Assembly: GCA_964478545.1 (NCBI GenBank)
Contig: CAYZIS010000006.1
Coordinates: 39,617 to 103,616, forward strand
Reading direction: 5' to 3'
Origin: DQWO01 sp964478545
GTDB lineage: Bacteria; Desulfobacterota; Anaeroferrophillalia; Anaeroferrophillales; Anaeroferrophillaceae
DNA length: 64,000 nucleotides
Each line of letters begins with the position of its first letter. Within the stretch, counting starts at the first letter, position 1. A program made the translations under genes and the position numbers. This document shows, one piece after another, positions 35,237-42,584 of the stretch. The notes under the pieces are model-generated. The model had not been told where the DNA came from. It ran no database searches and worked only from the letters and a program-made list of their open reading frames with translations.

Positions 35237-36093
35237 TTTACATCCGTGAAGATCTTCAGGACATTTTCCCCCGGTCGTGGAGTGTTGATGATTTTTTAAG
35301 CATTGAAGGCGAAGTTGTCAAACAGGTGGTTGTTGAGCGCAAAACCTTCTCTTTTGAGCGCCATGGACGGTCTTTTTTTCTCAAAGCTCATTTTGGTGTT
35401 GGCTGGAAAGAGATATGGAAAAACTTGCTACAGTTGCGCCTGCCAGTTCTGGGAGCAAGAAATGAATGGGAGGGAATCCGTTCCCTGGAACGCCTGGGCA
35501 TTCCCACCATGAAGATCGCTGCCTTTGGCCAAGAGGGCAGAAACCCTGCCAGGATGAAATCATTTATTATTACGGATGCCCTTCAGTATACCGAAGACCT
35601 GGAATCATGGTTGCCGACGCTAACGGAGAACTATGGGCATCATGTGGCACTGCCGCTGAAATGGTCAGTAATCAGGGATGTTGCCCTGATTTCGCGGAAG
35701 CTGCATTCCAACGGGATCAATCATCGTGATTTTTATCTTTGCCATTTGCGTATTGATCTGAGCTCAGTTGCCCAGGAAGCTGAGCAACCGCGAATTTATG
35801 TTATGGATTTGCATCGGGTTGCTATTCGCCGCCAGACTCCATCACGCTGGGTGATTAAGGATATTGCCGGGTTATTGTATTCCGCTCTTCATGCTCCCCG
35901 GAAAATCAACCTGACAAGGAATGACTTTCTGCGTTTTGTCAGCGTCTATGATGATCTTTGTTGGCGACAAAGCCTGATAAAAAATCGATATTTCTGGCAA
36001 AAAGTTTTACGGCGGGTGATTCATACTCATCGGAGGGGTTCTGCTTCCGGTTCGGCATTGCCGGCGTATATGAATTATTGGCTCGAGCAATGA
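35233..36093 (+). CDS. LPS core heptose kinase WaaP/RfaP-like
   Basis: 286 residues, protein-kinase-like fold. A Lys in FFLKAHF near residue 50 is the likely ATP lysine. The catalytic loop GINHRDFYLCHLRID has the HRD of the WaaP family, and the metal site YVMDLHRV follows. Phosphorylates inner-core heptose, which strengthens the outer membrane through cation bridges. Coupled to the WaaG-like gene by a 4-base overlap. Its substrate would require heptose in the core, which is notable because waaF nearby is broken. Confidence 0.85.
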   Translation: MIYIREDLQDIFPRSWSVDDFLSIEGEVVKQVVVERKTFSFERHGRSFFLKAHFGVGWKEIWKNLLQLRLPVLGARNEWEGIRSLERLGIPTMKIAAFGQEGRNPARMKSFIITDALQYTEDLESWLPTLTENYGHHVALPLKWSVIRDVALISRKLHSNGINHRDFYLCHLRIDLSSVAQEAEQPRIYVMDLHRVAIRRQTPSRWVIKDIAGLLYSALHAPRKINLTRNDFLRFVSVYDDLCWRQSLIKNRYFWQKVLRRVIHTHRRGSASGSALPAYMNYWLEQ

Positions 36094-36124
36094 ATATTTA
36101 AGAAATTCAGATAGGAATATTGAT

Positions 36125-36769
36125 ATGCGTCCACTAACATTTAAAAGTTCTATCCGTGATCGTCTGGAAGTTATTACTCCCTTGGTTAAAAGTGGTAAAA
36201 TACTGGATCTTGGTGTTGTTGATAGCCGTCGTATGCGTCATGAAACCTCAGAAAGGTTGGAGACCAAAGCAAATCTCTTATTTCGGCAAATCTGTAAAAT
36301 TAACCCCAGAACTTTAGGGGTGGACATCGACGATGAGGGTATAGAGATTTTGCGGGAAGAAGGCTATCATGTAAGAACTGACAACGTGATGACCATGAAC
36401 TTGGGAGAACAATTTGATGTCATTATAGCTGGTGAAATCATTGAACATTTGGATAACCCGGGTCAGTTTCTGCAAAATATGAAGCAACATCTGGCTTTGA
36501 ATGGAACATTATTTATTTCTACGCCTAATCCCTTCTATATCAAACAATTTTGGAAAATCTGGAGATACAACCGACCTCAAGTACATGAAGAGCATACTTG
36601 TTGGTTTGATCCTCTAACGTTATCTTACCTCTGCCGGCGGTCAGGATTGGACTCCTATGCAATATACTGGGTGAAATCTAGAAAACATCCGATTAAAACC
36701 TGGCCTCAATTCTTGAGAAACTATTTCTCTCATTCTTTTATTATCCTGGCTAAACCTGCACATGACTGA
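36125..36769 (+). CDS. Class I SAM-dependent methyltransferase
   Basis: 214 residues. Motif I as ILDLGVVDSRR (the usual GxGxG reduced to GVV), acidic strand LGVDIDDEG, VIIAGEIIEHLDNPGQFL (motif IV-V), and STPNPF. Resembles glycan or lipid methyltransferases found in LPS loci. Located 31 bases after the WaaP-like gene, so part of the same transcript. Target unknown. Confidence 0.75.
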   Translation: MRPLTFKSSIRDRLEVITPLVKSGKILDLGVVDSRRMRHETSERLETKANLLFRQICKINPRTLGVDIDDEGIEILREEGYHVRTDNVMTMNLGEQFDVIIAGEIIEHLDNPGQFLQNMKQHLALNGTLFISTPNPFYIKQFWKIWRYNRPQVHEEHTCWFDPLTLSYLCRRSGLDSYAIYWVKSRKHPIKTWPQFLRNYFSHSFIILAKPAHD

Positions 36770-36842
36770 TGTCTGGTGATGGACACCGTTTGCAGGTTTT
36801 CCTCCAAGTGCTGCAAATAAGAGAGTGAATGCAATGCGAGTT

Positions 36843-37880
36843 TTAGTGGGCCAGCAACGCCTGTACTGCCTCAAGTATTTTTTCAGCGGGGATGCTGTAC
36901 CGGCATTGTTCATCCTGCGGGCAGGTACGCAGGAGACAGGGGGAACAGTCCATGGTTGACTGGAAACAGGTATGTTTTTCACCCCGGGGGCCGTTTCTCC
37001 GATGATCGGTGGCCCGGTAGTACGATATGGTTGAAGTTCCGAGGGCCGCGGCAATATGGATTGGTCCCGTATCACCACCTATTACCAAATCCGCCATTTT
37101 GAGTAACGCCATCAGTTCTTCCAGATTTCCCCGGGGCCAGACGATTGTGTGAGGACATGCTGAGGCTATTCTTTTAACGGCTTCCAACTCTTCTTCATTT
37201 CCCCAGGTCAGCAGGGGGGGGATTGCTTTAGTTTCCCACAATGACCGGGCCAGCTCAATCCAGGCATCTATGGACCATAATTTTGTTTCCCAGGTGGTTC
37301 CATAATGAAAAATAACCAGCGGCCCCTCTTCTGTTCTGATTGCCGATAACTTTTCCTTAACCTGTTTCAGAAGGCGGGAATCAGCCAGCAGTGGCCCCTG
37401 TAGCGGGGCTGGAGGACCTCCGGGAAAGGCGTTTGATGCCAGCGCCAGATTTTTATCAATGATATGAGTGACGGTTTTTGCCAGGGTGACATGACGGTTG
37501 GTGGCGATGATGTTTGGCCATTCCCGGACGCCTTGGGCGTCAAAACCGAAGCGGAGCGGAGCGCCGGAAAAACGGGTAAACATCCCGCTTTTGCTGTTTC
37601 CTTGGAGATCAAGGACGAGATCATATTTTTCCCGTCGTAACCTTCTGATGGTGGCAAGCACTCCTTTCAAAGATGCTGGTACCCCCTGCTGTCGCCATTT
37701 TTTTGTGCTGATACATTGGATTTTGTCAATCAACGGTTGTCCGGTCAGAAAACCGGCAAATGGTTCTTCCACCAGCCAGTGAAGTTCTCTGACTTCCGGG
37801 CAGTTTTTCAGATAAGCCGCTACCGGCAGGACATGGATGATATCGCCCAGGGCACTGACTTTGATCATCAGGACTTTCAT
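36843..37880 (-). CDS. ADP-heptose:LPS heptosyltransferase (GT9)
   Basis: 345 residues. GT-B/GT9: VLMIKVSALGDIIHVLPVAAYL start, VLDLQGNSKSG, FHYGTTWETKLW, and the donor site VIGGDTGPIHIAAALGTSTISYY. A C-terminal Cys motif (CSPCLLRTCPQDEQC) is typical of heptosyltransferases in this lineage. The VSALGDII start fits WaaC (heptosyltransferase I) better than WaaF. Overlaps the waaF remnant by 4 bases (stop/ATG). Confidence 0.88.
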   Translation of the reverse strand: MKVLMIKVSALGDIIHVLPVAAYLKNCPEVRELHWLVEEPFAGFLTGQPLIDKIQCISTKKWRQQGVPASLKGVLATIRRLRREKYDLVLDLQGNSKSGMFTRFSGAPLRFGFDAQGVREWPNIIATNRHVTLAKTVTHIIDKNLALASNAFPGGPPAPLQGPLLADSRLLKQVKEKLSAIRTEEGPLVIFHYGTTWETKLWSIDAWIELARSLWETKAIPPLLTWGNEEELEAVKRIASACPHTIVWPRGNLEELMALLKMADLVIGGDTGPIHIAAALGTSTISYYRATDHRRNGPRGEKHTCFQSTMDCSPCLLRTCPQDEQCRYSIPAEKILEAVQALLAH

Positions 37881-38214
37881 TGGGGCATATCCAGTAATTC
37901 TGCCGCCGCCTGCAAAACTTCTTCAGCCGTAACTGCCTGCATGCATTGGTGGTCTTTGGGACATTGGCGCAACAGACAGGGGGTACAGGGGGTTTCCTTG
38001 CGGATAAGTCTGGCTTTGGCAGTCATCGGCGATGTTGTGGTGTGGTCCGTAGGGCCGAAAATTGCCACCAGTGGATTGGCAACCACCACAATTTCAGCTG
38101 TGGGGAAAAAGGAGCGGAGAACACCCATGGCCGGGGTGGTCATCACCGCATCCCAATCCAGTTGGTGGAGCGGATCATGATTTTTTTGATCTTTTCACCT
38201 GTTAGAGGCTTCAT
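37877..38214 (-). pseudogene. waaF: waaF (heptosyltransferase II) remnant: frameshift plus internal deletion
   Basis: From the ATG at 38214 the frame gives MKPLTGEKIKKIMIRSTNWI, the WaaF N-terminus. It then shifts: GGGGAT, needed for the conserved WIGDAVMTTPAMG, has lost one G near 38152-38155. The next frame continues MTTPAMGVLRSFFPTAEIVV to ANPLVA. There it joins directly to the WaaF C-terminus IFGPTDHTTTSP...CTPCLLRQCPKDHQC. About 230 central residues are missing. The junction falls where both parental segments would read PLVA, suggesting deletion between short matching sequences. Confidence 0.9.
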
Positions 38215-38235
38215 TTTCAGGCTTCCGAATGAGTG

Positions 38236-38418
38236 CTAACCGTCTACCTTGTCTAGTGGTTCGGCCTCATCGATGAGCATGATAGGGATTTCATCCCGGA
38301 TCGGGTAGCGTAGCTGGCAGTTATCGCAGATCAACCAATTTTTATCCGACGTCAGGGTCAGCTCTTTTTTGCACTGGGGACAGACGAGAATATCCAGTAG
38401 CTCCTTGTTGATAGCCAT
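38236..38418 (-). CDS. Trm112-like zinc-ribbon protein (UPF0434)
   Basis: 60 residues, family length. CPQC near residue 13 and CDNC near 32 form the zinc knuckle, followed by LRYPIRDEIPIML. Homologues activate methyltransferases in other domains; the bacterial role is less clear. Clear AGGAGG upstream. Typically encoded beside LPS genes such as lpxK/kdsB in proteobacteria, as here. Confidence 0.93.
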   Translation of the reverse strand: MAINKELLDILVCPQCKKELTLTSDKNWLICDNCQLRYPIRDEIPIMLIDEAEPLDKVDG

Positions 38419-38526
38419 TTTTTCCTCCTGCTCAATCTGGTGATGTTTCGTGAATCCCTAGCCCGGTGCAGCAGGGATAAAAGAGGTTTAAATCATAGTG
38501 AAATGAAATACGTTGAAAGTATTATT

Positions 38527-38595
38527 ACCATGAAGAACCTGAAGATCAAGAAGTTCAGTTAATGAAATCTTCACGACCTTCATGTTCTTCATGGT
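38527..38595. repeat. Inverted repeat of the ATGAAGAAC type
   Basis: ACCATGAAGAACcTGAAG (38527-38544) and its near-exact complement (38578-38595) flank about 33 bases. The right arm includes the gmhB stop. Such ATGAAGAACATGAAGG motifs recur in many bacterial genomes and yield spurious 'NHEEHEG' peptides. Could fold as a terminator-like structure, with a T-run on the plus strand. Confidence 0.6.
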
Positions 38596-39251
38596 TGCAT
38601 TTTTTTTGATTGTTTTGCATTAAATTCATTGATAAGAGGCTGCACGGATAACCGGGAGATAACCCATTGTATCGCCTGCAGCAGATCAGTGGCAATGTAG
38701 GCTGGTTGCACATTTTCGGTTTCGTCCAGTCGTTTTCTTTGTTCTTCACCATAGCCGGTCAGGACCAGGATGCCCTCAGCTCCGGCTCTCCTAGCCAGTT
38801 CAATGTCAGTCAGTTTGTCTCCCACTATAAATGAATGTCGTTTTCCTAACTGCAGATCCCTGATTGCCTGTTCTACCATGCCGGGGTTGGGTTTGCGGCA
38901 ACTGCATTGTTGCCGATAGGGTGGATTTCCTGCTGTCGGGTGATGGGGACAGTAATAAATAGCGTCAAGGTATGCCGATTTTGCTTCCAGGAGTTCATTG
39001 AGCTGTTGGTGTAATTGCTTGACCAGGGATTCGGAAAAATAACCCCGGGCGACTCCCGACTGGTTGGTAATCATAATGACCGGTATGGCGGTCTGGTTGA
39101 GTAATCTAATGGCTTGGGCGGCTCCCGGAATGAGTTTGAGCTGCCCGATATTGTCCAGGTAGTCGACTTCCTCGATAATGGTGCCATCACGATCCAGGAA
39201 AACCGCTGCTTTTTGTATGATCGTTTTGTCTGGTAAATGGTTGGCCATCAT
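38589..39251 (-). CDS. gmhB: D-glycero-beta-D-manno-heptose-1,7-bisphosphate 7-phosphatase
   Basis: 220 residues. HAD subclass IIIA: AVFLDRDGTIIEE (nucleophile and acid Asp), MITNQSGVARG, the Zn-binding cluster CPHHPTAG...CSCRKPNPGM, and VGDKLTDIELARRAG. Makes heptose for the LPS inner core, in line with the neighbouring heptosyltransferase. Two adjacent ATGs (39251, 39248). The last about 10 residues (KQSKKMQP) are low complexity and run into the inverted repeat. Confidence 0.93.
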   Translation of the reverse strand: MMANHLPDKTIIQKAAVFLDRDGTIIEEVDYLDNIGQLKLIPGAAQAIRLLNQTAIPVIMITNQSGVARGYFSESLVKQLHQQLNELLEAKSAYLDAIYYCPHHPTAGNPPYRQQCSCRKPNPGMVEQAIRDLQLGKRHSFIVGDKLTDIELARRAGAEGILVLTGYGEEQRKRLDETENVQPAYIATDLLQAIQWVISRLSVQPLINEFNAKQSKKMQP

Positions 39252-39284
39252 GTTATCGCGATTTTACAGAGAGGGTTACATCTT

Positions 39285-39317
39285 AAATCTTAAATATTCA
39301 CTGAATATTTAAGATTT
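39285..39317. other. Perfect 15-bp hairpin in AT-rich DNA
   Basis: AAATCTTAAATATTC (39285-39299), loop ACT, and the exact complement (39303-39317). It overlaps the left flank of family A copy 3, so the arm TATTTAAGAT doubles as that element's putative target duplication. Confidence 0.6.
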
Positions 39318-39406
39318 AACTTAATTTTCTGACTCGTGTTACCCGAATATATTATCAGGATGTTTGGACACGGCTGGGTTGTTTTTTCATAACTCAGAAC
39401 GTTGAG
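39316..39406. repeat. MITE-like repeat family A, copy 3 (short form)
   Basis: About 91 bp, with degenerate left end (CTTAATTTTCTGACT) and right end AACTCAGAACGTTGAG. Flanked by the exact 10-base direct repeat TATTTAAGAT (39306-39315 and 39407-39416). Core 'TATCAGGATGTTTGG' as in the other short copies. The right end carries the lpxK stop codon. Confidence 0.7.
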
Positions 39407-40502
39407 TATTTAAGATATGACCTTCTCTATGATTATCATTCATTGCTAAACGGGATTCAATCAGCTCAATGAATCGACGTTGTGGTTCAATCTGCACATC
39501 AATATCAGCGACCAGCAATGCTGGCAGCAGGTGCTGTGTTTTTGGGATCTCAGCAATTTTTACCGCATCTTTGGCGGTAGTTACCGCCAGCTGGCAGCCA
39601 GTGGCCGCCTGGCTGATTTTTTTTAAGTTTTTCAGTTTGTAGTCCGTATGATCAGTAAACGAAATGGTATTTTGCAGTTTGATCCCCAGGGTTTCAAGCT
39701 GTTGGAAAAAATAGTCCGGATTGGCTATGCCGGCAAAGGCCAGAACTTTTTTACCCTGCAGCTGACCGACTGATAGATGTTGTGAGGGATGCTTTATGTC
39801 ATGTAGGGAATGGATTTGATAGCTGGCAGTAAACAGCCGTTCAGGTGATATATAGTTGAAAACCCTGCGGCTTTTTTTGGCAAAAAATGGATGATGGGCA
39901 TCAAATTTATTGAAAACTGCCAGATCAGCCCTTTGCAGGGCTGAAATCGGTTCTCTTAAAGGGCCGGCCGGCAGTAAAAGTCCATTGCCAAAAAGTCGTT
40001 GGCTGTCAATCATGACGATATTTAAGCTTCGTTGTAACCGGTGATGCTGAAAGCCATCATCCATGATAAGAATGTCCGGTTGCCAGCGGGAACAAATGGC
40101 CTTGGCCCCTCGGCTGCGGTCGATATCCAGTGCCAAAGCAGCTTGCGGATGCCTGGCGTGCAGCATTGCTGCTTCATCACCAAGCTCACTGACTTTATGT
40201 TTATTTTCCTCATCTGGGAGAAGTAGAAGTGGTTTTTGACTGCCACGGCGTTTATAGCCCCGGGTAAGAATCCCCACTTTTTTTCCTTGCTGGCTGAAAT
40301 ATTCCGTCAACCAGCTGACCATGGGAGTTTTTCCAGTCCCGCCAACGGTCAGGTTGCCAACGCAGATAATCGGAACCGGTACCTGATTTGTCTGGAGTAG
40401 ACCTACATCATAAAGAAGATTGCGGCCGGCAGCCATCAGCCGGTACCCTATGGAAGCTGGATAGAGGAAGCTGTGGCCCAGCAGGCCAATGATTTTATTC
40501 AT
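39387..40502 (-). CDS. lpxK: Tetraacyldisaccharide 4'-kinase
   Basis: 371 residues from the ATG at 40502 (MNKIIGLLGHSFLYPAS); a longer in-frame start lies within ribD. Phosphorylates the lipid A precursor at the 4' position on the inner membrane. N-terminal membrane helix, Walker A VGNLTVGGTGKTP, then GDEAAMLHARHP and MDDGFQHHRL. The final residues (HILNTQRSEL) are encoded by the right flank and end of family A copy 3. Overlaps the ribD stop by 8 bases. Confidence 0.95.
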   Translation of the reverse strand: MNKIIGLLGHSFLYPASIGYRLMAAGRNLLYDVGLLQTNQVPVPIICVGNLTVGGTGKTPMVSWLTEYFSQQGKKVGILTRGYKRRGSQKPLLLLPDEENKHKVSELGDEAAMLHARHPQAALALDIDRSRGAKAICSRWQPDILIMDDGFQHHRLQRSLNIVMIDSQRLFGNGLLLPAGPLREPISALQRADLAVFNKFDAHHPFFAKKSRRVFNYISPERLFTASYQIHSLHDIKHPSQHLSVGQLQGKKVLAFAGIANPDYFFQQLETLGIKLQNTISFTDHTDYKLKNLKKISQAATGCQLAVTTAKDAVKIAEIPKTQHLLPALLVADIDVQIEPQRRFIELIESRLAMNDNHREGHILNTQRSEL

Positions 40503-41625
40503 GGGGGGGTGACGGTGGTGATTGGAGATAACCTTCAACGCAGATATCGGTGCCAAAATGTTTAATTTTTAGATTTTTTACCCTTTGGGCTTCAGGCATA
40601 AAATTAATTCCCTGGCCGCCCATCATGCCGATAGAACCCCGGCCGCCAATCAGCAGGGGAGCATAAAAGAAACAGAGCTTATCAACAATACCCGCATCTA
40701 CGGATGACCCGCTGATTTCCGATCCGCCTTCAATAAGTACAGACATGATTTCAAGCTGGGCCAGTTTTTTCATTAGAATCTTCAGATCCAACTGTCCCAC
40801 TTCATCTGTGGGTATCTGCAAAATATGGTAAGTCCGATCCTTGTACAGTTTCAAGTTTTCCTGATTTTTACAGCTGGTGGCCAGGATAAGCTTTTCCTTT
40901 GCATCCTTGCCGAAAATATTGGCATGCAGCGGCGTCCTCAAGCGGGAATCAACGATGATCCGATAGGGATTACGGCTTTTTTTCTCTGACAGCCGGGTAG
41001 TCAGCATGGGATTGTCCTGCAACAATGTGCCGATGCCGATCAGGATGGCATCGGTTTCATCGCGCAGCCGGTGCACGTAACGACGTGATTTATCGTTGGT
41101 TATCCAGTGTGAATGGCCGGCATGGGTAGCAATTCTGCCATCCATGCTGGCGGCAATTTTCAGGGTAACAAAGGGGGTATTGGTGGTAATATATTTAATG
41201 TAGGCTTCGTTCAGCTGGCGGCATTTATCTTCCAGGATGCCGGAAACGGTATCAATGCCAGCTTTCCGCAGCCGGGCAATACCTTTGCCGGCAACTTTCG
41301 GGTTGGGGTCTTCCATCCCAATGACCACCCGGCTGATGCCGGCAGCAATAATGGCTTCGGTGCAGGGTGGGGTCCGGCCCTGGTGATTGCAGGGCTCAAG
41401 GGTTACATATATGGTGGCCTTCCGGGCTTGCTCTCCTGCTTCCCGGAGGGCATAAATTTCCGCGTGAGGTTTGCCGGCCACCGGATGAAATCCCTTGCCG
41501 ACGATTTTATCGTTTTTGACCACCAACGCGCCCACCATGGGGTTGGGTGATGTTCGTCCTTTGGCCTTGGCCGCCAGTTTCAAAGCTTGTTTCAGATAGC
41601 TTTCATCCGTAAGAAGAATAGTCAT
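40495..41625 (-). CDS. ribD: Bifunctional riboflavin deaminase/reductase RibD
   Basis: 376 residues. Deaminase domain (1-150): HAEIYAL, PCNHQGRTPPCTEAI zinc ligands. Reductase domain (150-376): TLKIAASMDGRIA, DAILIGIGTLLQDNP, LIEGGSEISGS. Carries out steps 2 and 3 of riboflavin synthesis from GTP. The start overlaps the nrdR stop (ATGA). Confidence 0.96.
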   Translation of the reverse strand: MTILLTDESYLKQALKLAAKAKGRTSPNPMVGALVVKNDKIVGKGFHPVAGKPHAEIYALREAGEQARKATIYVTLEPCNHQGRTPPCTEAIIAAGISRVVIGMEDPNPKVAGKGIARLRKAGIDTVSGILEDKCRQLNEAYIKYITTNTPFVTLKIAASMDGRIATHAGHSHWITNDKSRRYVHRLRDETDAILIGIGTLLQDNPMLTTRLSEKKSRNPYRIIVDSRLRTPLHANIFGKDAKEKLILATSCKNQENLKLYKDRTYHILQIPTDEVGQLDLKILMKKLAQLEIMSVLIEGGSEISGSSVDAGIVDKLCFFYAPLLIGGRGSIGMMGGQGINFMPEAQRVKNLKIKHFGTDICVEGYLQSPPSPPHE

Positions 41626-42083
41626 TCCTGATTACTGTTTACCATCCCCTGGAGTTCCTGGATAAATTCATTAATATCTTTAAACTGTCGGTAGACCGAG
41701 GCAAACCGAATGTAGGCCACATCGTCAAGTTTTTTCAGTAACTGCATAATTTTTTCACCGACAACCGAGCTGTCCACTTCCTTTTCGCCGCTTTCCTGCA
41801 GCTCCTGCTCGATGGTGTTGATGATTTTTTCGATGTCATCGATAGCCACCGGTCTTTTTTCACAGGCCTTTTTCAAGCCCAGCTCAACTTTTTTCCGGGC
41901 ATAGGCTTCCCGGCGGCCATCACGTTTGATAATCAATGGCAGATTGATTTCTATTTTTTCAAAGGTGGTAAAACGCTTTCCGCAGGAAAGGCATTCCCGC
42001 CGCCGGCGAATGGTCGTCTGGTCTTTTGAAAGTCTGGAATCTATGACCTTGTCTTCCAGAAAATTGCAAAATGGGCATTTCAT
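41622..42083 (-). CDS. nrdR: Transcriptional repressor NrdR
   Basis: 153 residues, family length. N-terminal zinc ribbon CPFC...CLSCGKRF, then the ATP-cone domain (LPLIIKRDGRREAYARKKV...). Senses ATP/dATP and represses ribonucleotide reductase genes through NrdR boxes; none were searched for outside this window. Coupled by ATGA overlaps to comEB and ribD. Confidence 0.97.
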   Translation of the reverse strand: MKCPFCNFLEDKVIDSRLSKDQTTIRRRRECLSCGKRFTTFEKIEINLPLIIKRDGRREAYARKKVELGLKKACEKRPVAIDDIEKIINTIEQELQESGEKEVDSSVVGEKIMQLLKKLDDVAYIRFASVYRQFKDINEFIQELQGMVNSNQE

Positions 42084-42535
42084 TGGCAGATCAGGGGGAT
42101 GCTGGCTTCTGTAAGCATTTCTTCCGCCAGTTTATCCGGGTAAGGATTACTGATATATATTTTTTTGATGCCGGCATTGATCAACATCTTTGAACAGATA
42201 ATACAGGGTTGATTGGTACAGTAAATATCTGCTCCATTTATGCTGACACCATGGTATGCTGCCTGGATAATGGCGTTTTGCTCGGCATGGAGACCACGGC
42301 ATAGCTCATGTCGTTCTCCTGAGGGAATATTGAGTTCGGTTCTGATGCAGCCCCGTTCAAGGCAGTGGGTAATACCAGCCGGGGCTCCGTTATAGCCGGT
42401 AGAAAGAATGCGGTTGTCCTTGACCAGGACGGCTCCCACTTGGCGCCGTAAACAGGTGGATCGGCTGGCTACCAGCTTGGCAATCTGAAAAAAATAGGTT
42501 TGCCAGTCAGGTCGTGATTGATCTTCAATGGACAT
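42080..42535 (-). CDS. comEB: dCMP deaminase (ComEB-like)
   Basis: 151 residues. Zinc deaminase: GLHAEQNAII (H,E) and NQPCIICSKML (two Cys), with the N-terminal VGAVLVKDNRILSTGYNGAPAG typical of dCMP deaminases. Produces dUMP for thymidylate synthesis. Overlaps nrdR; both concern deoxynucleotide supply. Confidence 0.93.
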   Translation of the reverse strand: MSIEDQSRPDWQTYFFQIAKLVASRSTCLRRQVGAVLVKDNRILSTGYNGAPAGITHCLERGCIRTELNIPSGERHELCRGLHAEQNAIIQAAYHGVSINGADIYCTNQPCIICSKMLINAGIKKIYISNPYPDKLAEEMLTEASIPLICQ

Positions 42536-42584
42536 ATTTTATCCCTTAAATTGAGCAGTTAGCTGAATGCTTATGGTTGACAGC

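Noticed and set aside
38555..38752. 65-codon minus-strand frame with NHEEHEGRED
   Set aside because: A known type of spurious peptide from an ATGAAGAAC inverted repeat. It overlaps gmhB in another frame.
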